Numbered from the stretch's first letter, positions 32,931-41,437 are shown. The stretch: DNA of 64,000 nt from UBA6176 sp032119375 (GCA_964430505.1 CAYSGH010000002.1:62001-126000), one strand, 5' to 3'. The notes: generated by a model from the letters alone, not told the origin. Numbers and translations are program-made.

Positions 32931-33664
32931 TGCGCCGTCGATGCCAGCGTGGCTTCAGCCTCGTGGAGCTGCTTGCGACCGTGTCGGTCGTCGCCCTGCT
33001 GGCGGGCTTGTCCCTGCCAAGCCTGGGGCGGGCCCGCCACGCGGCCGCCAACGCGCGATGCGTCTCCAACCTCCGGCAACTGGGTCTCGCCACGCAGTTG
33101 TACTGGGACGAGCACGGCGGACGCGCCTTCGCCGAACGCCGCGAGCGGCACGCGGACGGGTGGGTTTACTGGTTCGGCTGGCTCCAGGACGGCGCGGAGG
33201 GCCAGCGCGCGTTCGACCCGACGGCCGGCGCATTGTGGCCGTACATTCAAGGCCGAGGCGTCGAGGTGTGCCCCTCGCTCAACCGCAACTCCCCCATGTT
33301 CAAGCCCAAGGCCCGCGGCGTGGCACATGGCTACGGCTACAACCTCCTCCTCGGGCCGCGAAACGGCACCGTGGTCAACCTTCACCACGTCGCGGCACCG
33401 TCGTCCTTGGCGGTGCTCGCCGATGCAGGGCAGGTCAACGACTTCCAACCCCCCGCCTCCCCCGACCTGCCCATGCTCGAGGAGTTCTTCTACTTCGGAA
33501 CCAACGGGCTCGAAGCCACCATCCACTTCCGGCACGCCGGACGATCGCAAGTCGTGTTCGCCGACGGCCACGTGGCGGCCGAGAGGCCTCAACCGGGTTC
33601 CGAGGACCTCCGCCTGCCGCCTCACTTGCTCGGACGCCTGCCGGCGGAGCGCGTACGCCCATGA
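32927..33664 (+). CDS. Pseudopilin-like protein (prepilin N-terminal methylation motif)
   Basis: A 245-residue protein with the type IV prepilin leader: CQRGFSLVELLATVSVVALL, with cleavage expected between Gly and Phe and the Glu at +5 (LVELL). The remainder resembles verrucomicrobial DUF1559/type II secretion-like pseudopilins: RARHAAANARCVSNLRQLGL, then a globular part ending HAGRSQVVFADGHVA, the H-x-G...FADGH signature. Its ATG overlaps the upstream stop, making it the fourth coupled gene after the cobalamin riboswitch. No pilus or secretion ATPase genes are nearby. Such solitary pseudopilins are abundant in this phylum and their roles are unknown. Confidence 0.85.
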   Translation: MMRRRCQRGFSLVELLATVSVVALLAGLSLPSLGRARHAAANARCVSNLRQLGLATQLYWDEHGGRAFAERRERHADGWVYWFGWLQDGAEGQRAFDPTAGALWPYIQGRGVEVCPSLNRNSPMFKPKARGVAHGYGYNLLLGPRNGTVVNLHHVAAPSSLAVLADAGQVNDFQPPASPDLPMLEEFFYFGTNGLEATIHFRHAGRSQVVFADGHVAAERPQPGSEDLRLPPHLLGRLPAERVRP

Positions 33665-33965
33665 ATCGATTTTCCCGGCCGACGTCACCCGTGCACCCGC
33701 CTCCATTGTTCACGTCATCCCCTGAACGAGGCGTCGCCGCATGATGGCGGTCGTTACCCTTTCCGTTGCTTGGGCGACGCCGACGCCCGAGTGAGGGTGG
33801 GGAGCGACATTCCATGCGCCCAGACGAGCGACCGTGCACAGCCCCGCTGTCAGTGATTTGCAAGGCGAGCCTCGGAAGGCGTCGGATGTCGTTGGGCCGC
33901 TCGGTGCGTTCGCGGATTACGGTTCGCCAACCTTCCGCGTCATGGATAGCCTGTTGCCACGAGCC
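33665..33965. other. Intergenic spacer before the DUF1549/DUF1553 gene
   Basis: About 300 bases without a recognisable gene. It should contain the end of the riboswitch operon and the promoter of the following pair; no convincing terminator or promoter boxes were found. Confidence 0.4.
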
Positions 33966-36788
33966 ATGCGTTTTCCCCGAGTGCTTGCCGGAATGTTGCT
34001 CGCCGCGACGACGGTCGCGCGGCTCGCCATGGGCCAGGCGACGACCCAGGCGACCAACCATTGGGCATTTACGGCCCCCATCAAGCCCGTCGTGCCCAAG
34101 GTGAGCCGCCCCCCAAAGGGATGGCCGAGGAATGACATCGACGCCTTCATCCTGCAGCGTCTCCAACGCGAGGGCTTGCACCCCTCCCCACCCGCTGACC
34201 GCGCCACGTTTCTCCGCCGCCTTTGCCTCGACCTCACCGGCCTGCCGCCCACCCCCTCCGAGGTCGATGCGTTCGTGTCGGATCGCTCGCCCGACGCGGA
34301 GAAGCGGGTCGTCGAACGCCTCCTGTCGTCTCCGCACCACGGGGAGCGTTGGGGCCGCCACTGGCTGGATGGCGCGCGCTACGCCGACTCGGACGGGTTT
34401 GAGAAGGACAAGGCCCGCTTCGTCTGGTTCTACCGCGACTGGGTGGTGAACGCCATCAACCGCGACCTTCCCTACGACCAGTTCGTCGTCGAGCAACTCG
34501 CCGGCGACCTCCTGCCCAACGCCACGCAGGACCAGGTGGTCGCCACCGGGTTCCTGCGGAACTCCATGATCAACGAGGAGGGCGGCGTCGATCCCGAGCA
34601 GTTCCGCATGGACGCCATGTTCGACCGCATGGACGCGATCGGGAAGGCGGTCCTCGGCCTCACCATCCAGTGCGCCCAGTGCCACGACCACAAGTACGAC
34701 CCCCTCGCGCAGGCGGACTACTACCGCATGTTCGCCTTCCTCAACAACGAGCACGAGGGCTCCCGCGTCGTGTACCTGCCCGATCAACTCCAGCGCATCG
34801 ACCAGCTCCGCCGCGACATGCGCGCCATTGAGGCCGACCTCCAGCACCGGAACCCCGACTGGGCCGAGCGCATGGCCCGGTGGGAGGCCTCCGTCCGCGA
34901 CGCGGACCGCGCCTGGCAGGTCGTGGAGTGCCGGAACGCCGGCGACCATGGCGAGCGCTTCGAGCACCTCGCCGACGGCTCCATCATCGCGGGCGGCTAC
35001 GCCCCCACCCAATGGACCGCCCACTTCCGGGGCACCAACGCCGCCGGGACCATCGGCACCTTCCGCGTGGAGCAACTCCCGCATCCCAGCCTTCCCTCCG
35101 GAGGACCCGGCCGCTCCATCCGCGGCATGGCCGCCCTCACGGAGTTCAAGGTCCAGGTCACGTCGCTCGCCAACCCCACCAATGCCTTCGACGTGAAGTT
35201 CGTCCGCGCCGAGGCCGACTTCGCCAACGAGGAAAAGCCGCTGGAGGCCGAGTTCGACGACCGTTCCGGCAAGAAGCGCACCTACGGGCCCGTCGCCCAT
35301 GCCATCGATGGCAAGGATCTCACGGCGTGGGGCATCGACGCCGGGCCCGGCCGCCGCAACACATCCCGCCAGGCCGTCTTCCACCCAGACAAGCCCGTCC
35401 ATGTCCCCGGCGGGGTCCGCCTCGACTTCCGACTCGTCCAGGAACACGGAGGCTGGAACTCGGATGACAACCAAAACCACAATCTTGGGCGCTTCCGGCT
35501 CTCTGTCGCCGCCGCCACCAACGCCCCGCTGGATCCCGTGCCCGCCGTGCTGAGGCCCATCCTCGCCATGCCGGCCGGGCGCCGTTCGCCCGCGCAGGTG
35601 GCCGCCTTGTTCTCCCAGTTCCGAACCACCGTCCCCGAGTGGAAGGAGAGCAACGCAAGCATCGAGGCCCTCTGGCGGCAATGGCCCGAGGGACATACCA
35701 CCCTGACCCTCGCGCCCCGGGATGAGCCCCGGGTGACCACCGTCCTGCGCCGCGGCGATTGGCTGAAGCCCGGAAAGGCCGTGTCCGCTGGCGTGCCCGC
35801 GTTCCTTCATCCCATGGCCGCCGACGCCGGGAGCGGCCGGCTCGACTTCGCACGCTGGCTCGTGGACCGCCGGTCGCCCACGACCGCACGGGCCGTCGTC
35901 AATCGCGTCTGGCAACAATACTTCGGGGCCGGCTTGGTCGAGACGCCCGAGGACCTTGGGCTGCAAGCCCCGCCCCCGAGCCACCCGGAGCTGCTCGACT
36001 GGCTGGCCACCGAGTTCATGGACCGCGGCTGGTCCATGAAGGCCCTGCATCGACTCATCGTGTCCTCCGCCACCTACCATCAATCCAGCCGCGTCCGGCC
36101 CGAGGACCTCCAACGCGACCCCCGCAACCAGCTTCTCGCTCGCGCCTCGCGCCTACGCGTCGAGGGCGAGATCGTCCGCGACATCGCCCTGGCCAGCAGC
36201 GGGCTGCTCAACCCGGCGCTCGGCGGCCCCAGTCTCTTCGCGCCCGCACCCGACTTCCTGTTCAAGCCGCCCGCCAGCTATGGGCCGTTTGAATGGGTCG
36301 AGGAAAAGGGAACCAACCGGTACCGCCGCGCCCTGTACACCTTTCGTCGCCGCTCCACGCCGTTCCCGGCGCTTCAAAACTTCGACGTGCCCAACGCCGA
36401 CTTCTCGTGCGTCCGGCGCTCACGGTCCAACACGCCCTTGCAGGCCCTGACCACCTTGAACGAGACGCTCTTCGTCGAGGCTGCGCAGGCCCTTGCCCTC
36501 CGCACGTTGCGAGAGGCTGGCCCCGACGACGACCAACGCATCACGCACGCCTTCCGGCTCGTCCTCGGACGCTCGCCCGCCACCAGCGAGCGCAACGATC
36601 TCAAGGGACTTTACCGACGCCAGCTCCGGCGTGTTGCCGAAGGGTGGCTGGACGCCCGCGACCTCGGCACCGGCGGCAAGGAACCGCCCGCAGACCTCCC
36701 GAGACACGCCAACCCGACGCAGCTCGCCGCCTTCACCTCCGTGACGCGCGTTCTCCTCAACCTCGACGAAACCCTTACCCGCGAATGA
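33966..36788 (+). CDS. DUF1549 + DUF1553 exported protein without the PSD1 cytochrome domain
   Basis: A 940-residue exported protein. Signal peptide: MRFPRVLAGMLLAATTVARL. DUF1549 (about residues 40-260) shows DIDAFILQRLQREGLHPSPP, RLCLDLTGLPPTPSEVDAFV and the haem-type motif CAQCHDHKYDPLAQADYYRM. A middle insertion of about 300 residues with beta-rich sequence separates it from DUF1553 (about residues 610-930: LDFARWLVDRRSPTTARAVV, NRYRRALYTFRRRSTPFPAL, SNTPLQALTTLNE). In Planctomycetota and Verrucomicrobiota such proteins usually carry an N-terminal PSD1 cytochrome domain, which is absent here. They are paired with DUF1501 proteins, as here, with an ATGA overlap. The ATG at 33966 is chosen for the signal peptide; ATG 33942 is possible. 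The pair is thought to work in polysaccharide or organosulfur catabolism, but the activity is not established. Confidence 0.88.
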   Translation: MRFPRVLAGMLLAATTVARLAMGQATTQATNHWAFTAPIKPVVPKVSRPPKGWPRNDIDAFILQRLQREGLHPSPPADRATFLRRLCLDLTGLPPTPSEVDAFVSDRSPDAEKRVVERLLSSPHHGERWGRHWLDGARYADSDGFEKDKARFVWFYRDWVVNAINRDLPYDQFVVEQLAGDLLPNATQDQVVATGFLRNSMINEEGGVDPEQFRMDAMFDRMDAIGKAVLGLTIQCAQCHDHKYDPLAQADYYRMFAFLNNEHEGSRVVYLPDQLQRIDQLRRDMRAIEADLQHRNPDWAERMARWEASVRDADRAWQVVECRNAGDHGERFEHLADGSIIAGGYAPTQWTAHFRGTNAAGTIGTFRVEQLPHPSLPSGGPGRSIRGMAALTEFKVQVTSLANPTNAFDVKFVRAEADFANEEKPLEAEFDDRSGKKRTYGPVAHAIDGKDLTAWGIDAGPGRRNTSRQAVFHPDKPVHVPGGVRLDFRLVQEHGGWNSDDNQNHNLGRFRLSVAAATNAPLDPVPAVLRPILAMPAGRRSPAQVAALFSQFRTTVPEWKESNASIEALWRQWPEGHTTLTLAPRDEPRVTTVLRRGDWLKPGKAVSAGVPAFLHPMAADAGSGRLDFARWLVDRRSPTTARAVVNRVWQQYFGAGLVETPEDLGLQAPPPSHPELLDWLATEFMDRGWSMKALHRLIVSSATYHQSSRVRPEDLQRDPRNQLLARASRLRVEGEIVRDIALASSGLLNPALGGPSLFAPAPDFLFKPPASYGPFEWVEEKGTNRYRRALYTFRRRSTPFPALQNFDVPNADFSCVRRSRSNTPLQALTTLNETLFVEAAQALALRTLREAGPDDDQRITHAFRLVLGRSPATSERNDLKGLYRRQLRRVAEGWLDARDLGTGGKEPPADLPRHANPTQLAAFTSVTRVLLNLDETLTRE

Positions 36789-38263
36789 ACCGCATCGCCC
36801 CCGCATCCGAGGCCCTCGGGCTGCACCGCCAGTTCCTGACGCGACGTTGGTTCTTCCAGCAGTGCGGCGTGGGTCTGGGAGCCATCGCGCTGCGCCAACT
36901 GATGGGCGGCGCCGCCCAGGCGGCGACCGCATCGCCCGCCACCGCCGGCGCGGGTGCCATTTCCCCGGGCGCCTTGAACCCCCTCGCCCCTCGCGCGCCC
37001 CACTTCGCGCCGCGAGCCAAGCGCGTCATCTTCCTCTTCCAGGCCGGCGCGCCCAGCCACCTGGAGCTGTTCGATCACAAGCCCGAGCTCGCCCGGTGGA
37101 ACGGCAAGCTGCCACCTCCCAGCCTGCTCAAGGGCTACCGCGCCGCGTTCATCAACCCCAGCTCCACCCTGCTGGGGCCCAAGTTCCAGTTCACGCGCCA
37201 CGGCCGGTCCGGGATCGAGCTGTCCGAGCTGCTGCCCCACCTCGGATCCGTCGCCGACGAGCTGTGCATCGTGAAGTCGCTCCACACGGACGCCTTCAAC
37301 CACGCGCCCGCCCAGATCTTCATGTCCACCGGCTCCCAGCAGTTCGGGCGCCCTTCCCTCGGTTCATGGTCCACCTACGGGCTCGGCTCGGAGTGCAGCG
37401 ACCTTCCCGCCTACGTCGTCTTCTCCACCGGTTCCAAGGGGCCGTCCGGCGGCAGTTCCAACTGGGGCTCCGGCTTCCTCCCCACCCCCTACGGCGGCAC
37501 CCTGTTCCGAACCGGTGCCGAGCCCGTCCTCTTCCTCGGCAACCCCAAGGGGATCGACCCCGCCCTCCAGCGGGACTCGCTGGACGTCATCCAACGCATG
37601 AACGCTCGCCGGCTCGGGTCCATGGGAGACCCCGAGATCGCCGCGCGCATCTCCGCCTACGAGATGGCCTACCGGATGCAGTCCAGCGCGCCCGATCTCA
37701 TGGACCTTGGGCGGGAATCCAAGGCCACCCTCGAGGCCTACGGGGCCGAGCCCGGCAAGCCCACCTTCGCCAACGCCTGCCTCCTCGCCCGCCGCCTCGT
37801 CGAGCGCGGCGTCCGCTTCGTCCAGGTCTTCCACGAGGCATGGGACCAGCACGGAAGCCTCGTCGCCGACCTGCGGCGCAACTGCGCCAACACCGACCGC
37901 CCCACCGCCGCCCTCATCCGCGACCTCCGCCAGCGCGGGCTGCTCGACGATACCCTCGTCGTCTGGGGCGGTGAATTCGGGCGCACGCCCATGGTCCAGG
38001 GGGGAGACGACGGGCGCGACCACCACCCCAACTGCTTCTCCATGCTCCTCGCCGGAGGTGGGGTGCGGCCCGGGCACACCCATGGAGAGTCCGACGACCT
38101 CGGATTCAACGCCACCCGCGACAGGGTCCACGTGCACGACCTCAACGCCACCCTCCTCCACCTCCTTGGCTTTGACCACACGCGGCTGACCTATCGGTTC
38201 CAGGGCCGCGACTTCCGCCTCACCGATGTCCACGGCGACGTCGTCCACCGGATCATCTCCTGA
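36785..38263 (+). CDS. Tat-exported DUF1501 protein
   Basis: A 492-residue DUF1501 protein, a family with an alkaline-phosphatase/sulfatase-like fold. The N-terminus has a twin-arginine signal, FLTRRWFFQQCGVGLGAIAL (Arg20-Arg21), so it should be exported folded by the Tat system encoded at the left of the window. Conserved blocks: RVIFLFQAGAPSHLELFDHK (Asp and His of the family), HTDAFNHAPAQIFMSTG, LDDTLVVWGGEFGRTP, DGRDHHPNCFSMLLAGGGV and the C-terminal DLNATLLHLLGFDHTRLTYR. It overlaps the DUF1549/DUF1553 gene by four bases and forms its usual partner. Substrate unknown. Confidence 0.92.
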   Translation: MNRIAPASEALGLHRQFLTRRWFFQQCGVGLGAIALRQLMGGAAQAATASPATAGAGAISPGALNPLAPRAPHFAPRAKRVIFLFQAGAPSHLELFDHKPELARWNGKLPPPSLLKGYRAAFINPSSTLLGPKFQFTRHGRSGIELSELLPHLGSVADELCIVKSLHTDAFNHAPAQIFMSTGSQQFGRPSLGSWSTYGLGSECSDLPAYVVFSTGSKGPSGGSSNWGSGFLPTPYGGTLFRTGAEPVLFLGNPKGIDPALQRDSLDVIQRMNARRLGSMGDPEIAARISAYEMAYRMQSSAPDLMDLGRESKATLEAYGAEPGKPTFANACLLARRLVERGVRFVQVFHEAWDQHGSLVADLRRNCANTDRPTAALIRDLRQRGLLDDTLVVWGGEFGRTPMVQGGDDGRDHHPNCFSMLLAGGGVRPGHTHGESDDLGFNATRDRVHVHDLNATLLHLLGFDHTRLTYRFQGRDFRLTDVHGDVVHRIIS

Positions 38264-38433
38264 GCCTTCCGGCACCGCGACCCTTGCCCCCGCGGCGTGA
38301 TCTTCCCGAAAAAAGTGTGGATTTCCATTCCCCGGCCGGTAACGTCTGCGGCCTTCGTTCGAGCGCGCCTCCGTATCATGGATGGGTCCGAGGACGCTTG
38401 TAATGACCTAGGAACACATTCCTGCGAGACGCC

Positions 38434-39069
38434 GTGAGTGCAAAGAAGCAGACGCCGAAGAAGGTCGCGACCAAGGACAAGGCGGCGACCAGTCCGATCA
38501 AGCCCGCCAAGGCTCGCACCGTCGGTGCTGCCAGTGCGGCTGCGATCCTCGGGCGGCCCCAAGCCAAGCACGGCAAGTCTTCCATCGCGTGGACGCCCGT
38601 CTCACGGGTCAAGCCGGAGTGGCAGAAATACTACCAGAACCTCCTCGACCTCCACGAGCGCCTGCGGAACCAAATGTCAGGCCTCGCCAAGGAGTCGCAG
38701 GCTGAAATGGAGAATTACTCGCTCCACATGGGCGACTCCGGCACGGACAACTTCGACCGCGACTTCGCCCTGAGCCTGCTCTCGTCGGACCAGGATGCCA
38801 TCTACGAGATCGAGGAGGCCCTCAAGCGGATTGAGCGGGGCTCCTACGGTGTTTGCGAGGATACCGGCGAGAAGATTCCCAAGGCCCGTCTCGACGCCAT
38901 CCCGTGGACCCGCTTCACCGTCGAAGCGCAGGCACGGTTGGAAAAGGAGGGCGCGCTGCGATCCCGGAATCGCCTCGGATCCCTCGGCACCGTCGAAAGC
39001 GGCGCCGGCGTCGAGGTGGATGACGATGACGTCGAGCCCGACGAGAAGCCTTCGAAGGAAAAGGAATAA
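38434..39069 (+). CDS. DksA/TraR-like protein with a degenerate zinc finger
   Basis: A 211-residue protein. A Lys/Ala-rich N-terminal tail of about 60 residues precedes a DksA-like coiled-coil region (EWQKYYQNLLDLHERLRNQM, DSGTDNFDRDFALSLLSSDQ) and the EEALKRIERGSYGVCEDTGE block of the DksA/TraR finger. Only the first of the four zinc cysteines is present: the second is Thr and the last pair is absent (IPWTRFTVEAQARLE). DksA binds the RNA polymerase secondary channel with ppGpp. Here the coiled-coil is kept, so a polymerase role without zinc is plausible but not shown. The start is GTG, the first start codon after an in-frame stop. The acidic tail is short. bL33 and bS18 follow in the same operon. 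Confidence 0.82.
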   Translation: MSAKKQTPKKVATKDKAATSPIKPAKARTVGAASAAAILGRPQAKHGKSSIAWTPVSRVKPEWQKYYQNLLDLHERLRNQMSGLAKESQAEMENYSLHMGDSGTDNFDRDFALSLLSSDQDAIYEIEEALKRIERGSYGVCEDTGEKIPKARLDAIPWTRFTVEAQARLEKEGALRSRNRLGSLGTVESGAGVEVDDDDVEPDEKPSKEKE

Positions 39070-39081
39070 GGAAACCACACC

Positions 39082-39249
39082 ATGCCCCGAGAGATCGTCA
39101 CCATCGAGTGCACCGAGGCCCGCAAGGAAGGCAAGCCGCCCTCCCGGTACCAAACGAGTCGCAACAAGAAGCTCCAGACCGAGAAGGTGGAGAAGAAGAA
39201 GTTCAACCCCTTCCTCCGCCGCCACACCCTTCACCGCGAAATCAAGTAA
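39082..39249 (+). CDS. rpmG: 50S ribosomal protein bL33
   Basis: A 55-residue bL33: MPREIVTIECTEARKEGKPP, then SRYQTSRNKKLQTEKVEKKK and FNPFLRRHTLHREIK. The YQTSRNK and KKKFNPFLRRHTLH blocks are diagnostic. Only one Cys is present, so it is a Cys-free (non-zinc) type rather than the four-Cys form. It is short enough to be missed by long-ORF searches. It starts 12 bases after the DksA-like gene and ends three bases before bS18, so the three are one operon. Confidence 0.93.
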   Translation: MPREIVTIECTEARKEGKPPSRYQTSRNKKLQTEKVEKKKFNPFLRRHTLHREIK

Positions 39250-39252
39250 GCC

Positions 39253-39501
39253 ATGCCCCGCAAGACGAGCACCGACGACAAGAAGAAGCGCCGAAGCTCG
39301 ACGCCGCGCACGCCGCGTCCGAAGCCCAAGGTGGACTTCACCATCGACACCATCGACTTCAAGAACGTCGCCCTGCTGCGCCAGTTCGTGACGGAGAATG
39401 GTCGCCTGCTGCCGAGGAAGTACACCGGGCTTCCCGCCCAGTACCAACGACGTCTCTCCACCGCCATCAAGCGCGCCCGCCAGATGCTGCTCGTGAAGTA
39501 G
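39253..39501 (+). CDS. rpsR: 30S ribosomal protein bS18
   Basis: An 82-residue bS18. A basic N-terminal tail precedes the conserved core: IDTIDFKNVALLRQFVTENG (binding to 16S rRNA and bS6), then RLLPRKYTGLPAQYQRRLST and AIKRARQMLLV. It binds the platform of the small subunit next to bS6. Coupled to bL33 (three-base gap) and followed by a strong terminator. Confidence 0.95.
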   Translation: MPRKTSTDDKKKRRSSTPRTPRPKPKVDFTIDTIDFKNVALLRQFVTENGRLLPRKYTGLPAQYQRRLSTAIKRARQMLLVK

Positions 39502-39516
39502 CTGCCCAGCGAGGGA

Positions 39517-39552
39517 CCGCCGCCATCCATGCCGATGGCGGCGGCTTTTTTT
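39517..39552 (+). terminator. Intrinsic terminator after rpsR
   Basis: A perfect 11-bp stem, CCGCCGCCATC (39517-39527) with GATGGCGGCGG (39534-39544), has a 6-base loop and is followed by C and seven Ts. It ends the dksA-like/rpmG/rpsR operon. Confidence 0.93.
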
Positions 39553-39564
39553 GCCGTGACCAAC

Positions 39565-39579
39565 TGCAAGCCGTTTGCA
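39565..39579 (+). promoter_or_regulatory. Palindrome before the zinc-uptake operon (possible Zur/Fur-family operator)
   Basis: TGCAA-GCCGT-TTGCA is a perfect 5-5 inverted repeat 11 bases upstream of the start codon of the metal-binding protein gene. A Fur-family regulator is encoded in the same operon, which makes autoregulation through this site a testable idea. The repeat is short and the assignment is inference only. Confidence 0.4.
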
Positions 39580-39590
39580 ATCACGCTCCC

Positions 39591-40619
39591 ATGAAACCGA
39601 CGCATTCCACACCCCGCCTCGCCTCTCCCGCCGCCGCCCTCCTGCCCCTTCTCCTTCTCGTCAACCTCCTCGCATCCCCCTCACGCCTCCCCTTCCCCGC
39701 CGCCGCCGCCGATCCCCAGCCCACCCCATCCCGACGAATCCTCGTCCTCGCCACCTTCGCCACCCCGCATTCCTGGACCCTCAACGTTGCCGGACCCGAC
39801 GCCGACGTTGAGCTGCTCCTCCCGGGCGACGTGGGCCCCCACGACTTCCAGCTCAAGCCCCAGGACCTCCGGCGCATCCGCAAGGCCGACGTCCTCATCG
39901 CCAACGGACTGGGCATGGAGTCGTGGCTCGACAAGGCGATCCGCAACAATGCCCGCAACGCGGCAAAGCGCGTTGTTCGGGTCACCGATGGGATCCCGAA
40001 GGACCAGCTCATCTACCACCTCCCGGAACTCGACGTGGCGGACCCCAGGAAGGGATCCGGCAAGGGCCACGGACACCACCATGACCATGACCACGAGGCG
40101 GCCGGCGAAGCCCCCAACCCCCACGTCTGGCTGGACCCCACCTTGGCGCGCCACTGCATCAGCAACATCGTCGTGGCCCTTTCCGCTGCGGATCCGCAGC
40201 ACCAGGAGGGCTATGTCGCGCGCGGCCACGCCTATCTCGGCCGCATCGACGCCCTCCATGCCGAAATGACCGCAGCCCTGCGGCCGCACGCCGGAAAGCC
40301 CATCGTCACGTTCCACGATGCCTTCCCCTACCTGTGCCGTCGCTACCAGATCGACCTCGTCGGCGTCGTCGAGGAGGTCCCGGCCGTCGATCCCTCGCCC
40401 AAGTACCTCGCACGGCTCTCCGCCGCCATTCGAGCCCGCAAGGTGGGCGTGGTCTTCTCTGAGCCCCAGTTCAACCCGCGCCTGGTGCGCCAACTGAGCA
40501 AGGACCTCGGCATCAAGGTCGCCGAGCTCGACGTCCTGGAGACCGGCACGCCCGGGCCCGCCCTCTACGAGGACGGCATGCGACGCAACCTCGCCACCCT
40601 CACGACCGCGCTCCCATGA
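39591..40619 (+). CDS. znuA: Zinc/manganese-type ABC transporter substrate-binding protein
   Basis: A 342-residue exported metal-binding protein of the TroA/ZnuA fold. Signal peptide: residues 1 to about 40 (LLPLLLLVNLLASPSRLPFP). Ligand motifs: GPHDFQ (His84), HVWLDP, TFHDAFPYL, and the late acidic segment FSEPQFNP. A His/Asp-rich loop (HGHHHDHDHE, about residue 165) is typical of zinc-specific members and argues for zinc rather than manganese. It delivers metal to the ABC permease encoded two genes downstream. It is first in an operon with ATGA overlap to the ATPase gene, behind a possible operator. Confidence 0.9.
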   Translation: MKPTHSTPRLASPAAALLPLLLLVNLLASPSRLPFPAAAADPQPTPSRRILVLATFATPHSWTLNVAGPDADVELLLPGDVGPHDFQLKPQDLRRIRKADVLIANGLGMESWLDKAIRNNARNAAKRVVRVTDGIPKDQLIYHLPELDVADPRKGSGKGHGHHHDHDHEAAGEAPNPHVWLDPTLARHCISNIVVALSAADPQHQEGYVARGHAYLGRIDALHAEMTAALRPHAGKPIVTFHDAFPYLCRRYQIDLVGVVEEVPAVDPSPKYLARLSAAIRARKVGVVFSEPQFNPRLVRQLSKDLGIKVAELDVLETGTPGPALYEDGMRRNLATLTTALP

Positions 40620-41434
40620 GCCGGCAGGCTGGCATGGAGATCCCCGCCATCGACGTGCGAAACGCCCGGGTCCGCCTCGGCGACGTGGAGGTCCTGCGCG
40701 GCGTTACCCTTCGCGTTCCCCGAGGCCAAATGGTCGCCCTCATCGGGCCGAACGGGTCGGGCAAGACCACGCTCCTTCGGTGCCTCCTTGGGTTGCAGCG
40801 GCTCGACGAGGGCGAGGTGCACCTCCTGGGCGAACCCATCGGGCCCCGTGTGTTGCGACGGGTGGGCTACGTGCCGCAACGCCTGCCCCTTGAGCCTTCC
40901 TTTGCCTTGTCCGTGCGCGAGTTCCTCGCGCTGCGCCGGCCCGACACCCGGCGCTGGTTTTTCCAGCGGACGCGCTCGACGGACGATGCCATCCTGCGGC
41001 ACGTCCACGGCCTCGGCCTGGAAGGATTGCTGGGGCGTCCCCTGTCGGGCCTCTCCGGCGGCCAGCTCCAACGGGTGCTGATCGCCTACAGTCTGCTAGG
41101 GGAACCGGAGTTGCTCTTGCTGGACGAGCCCACCGCCGGGGTGGACACGCCCGGCGAGCAAGACTTCTACGAGCTGATCGCCGACGTGCACGCCCGCCTG
41201 GGAATCACCGTGGTGCTGGTCTCGCATGACCTCGGGATGGTGTTCCGTCGTGCCACCTGGGTGTACGCGCTCAACGGCGTCATCTGCTGCGAGGGTCGCC
41301 CGGAGGAGGTGATGAACGCGGACTCCCTCAAGGCCGCGTACGGAATCCACGTGACACCCTACCATCACCACCATCATCCCCACACCCCTCTTCCGAGCGA
41401 CGGGGTGACTGTCACCTTCCATACAAGGCGCTAA
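40616..41434 (+). CDS. znuC: ABC transporter ATP-binding protein, zinc uptake type
   Basis: A 272-residue ABC ATPase. Walker A GPNGSGKTT (residues 44-52), Q-loop YVPQR, signature LSGGQLQRV, Walker B LLLLDEPTAGVD, and the H-loop His in LVSHDLGMVF. It powers metal import with the upstream binding protein and downstream permease. The C-terminus has an unusual His-rich tail, HVTPYHHHHHPH, which could bind metal on the cytoplasmic side. Start overlaps the stop of the binding-protein gene. Confidence 0.93.
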   Translation: MSRQAGMEIPAIDVRNARVRLGDVEVLRGVTLRVPRGQMVALIGPNGSGKTTLLRCLLGLQRLDEGEVHLLGEPIGPRVLRRVGYVPQRLPLEPSFALSVREFLALRRPDTRRWFFQRTRSTDDAILRHVHGLGLEGLLGRPLSGLSGGQLQRVLIAYSLLGEPELLLLDEPTAGVDTPGEQDFYELIADVHARLGITVVLVSHDLGMVFRRATWVYALNGVICCEGRPEEVMNADSLKAAYGIHVTPYHHHHHPHTPLPSDGVTVTFHTRR

Positions 41435-41437
41435 TCC

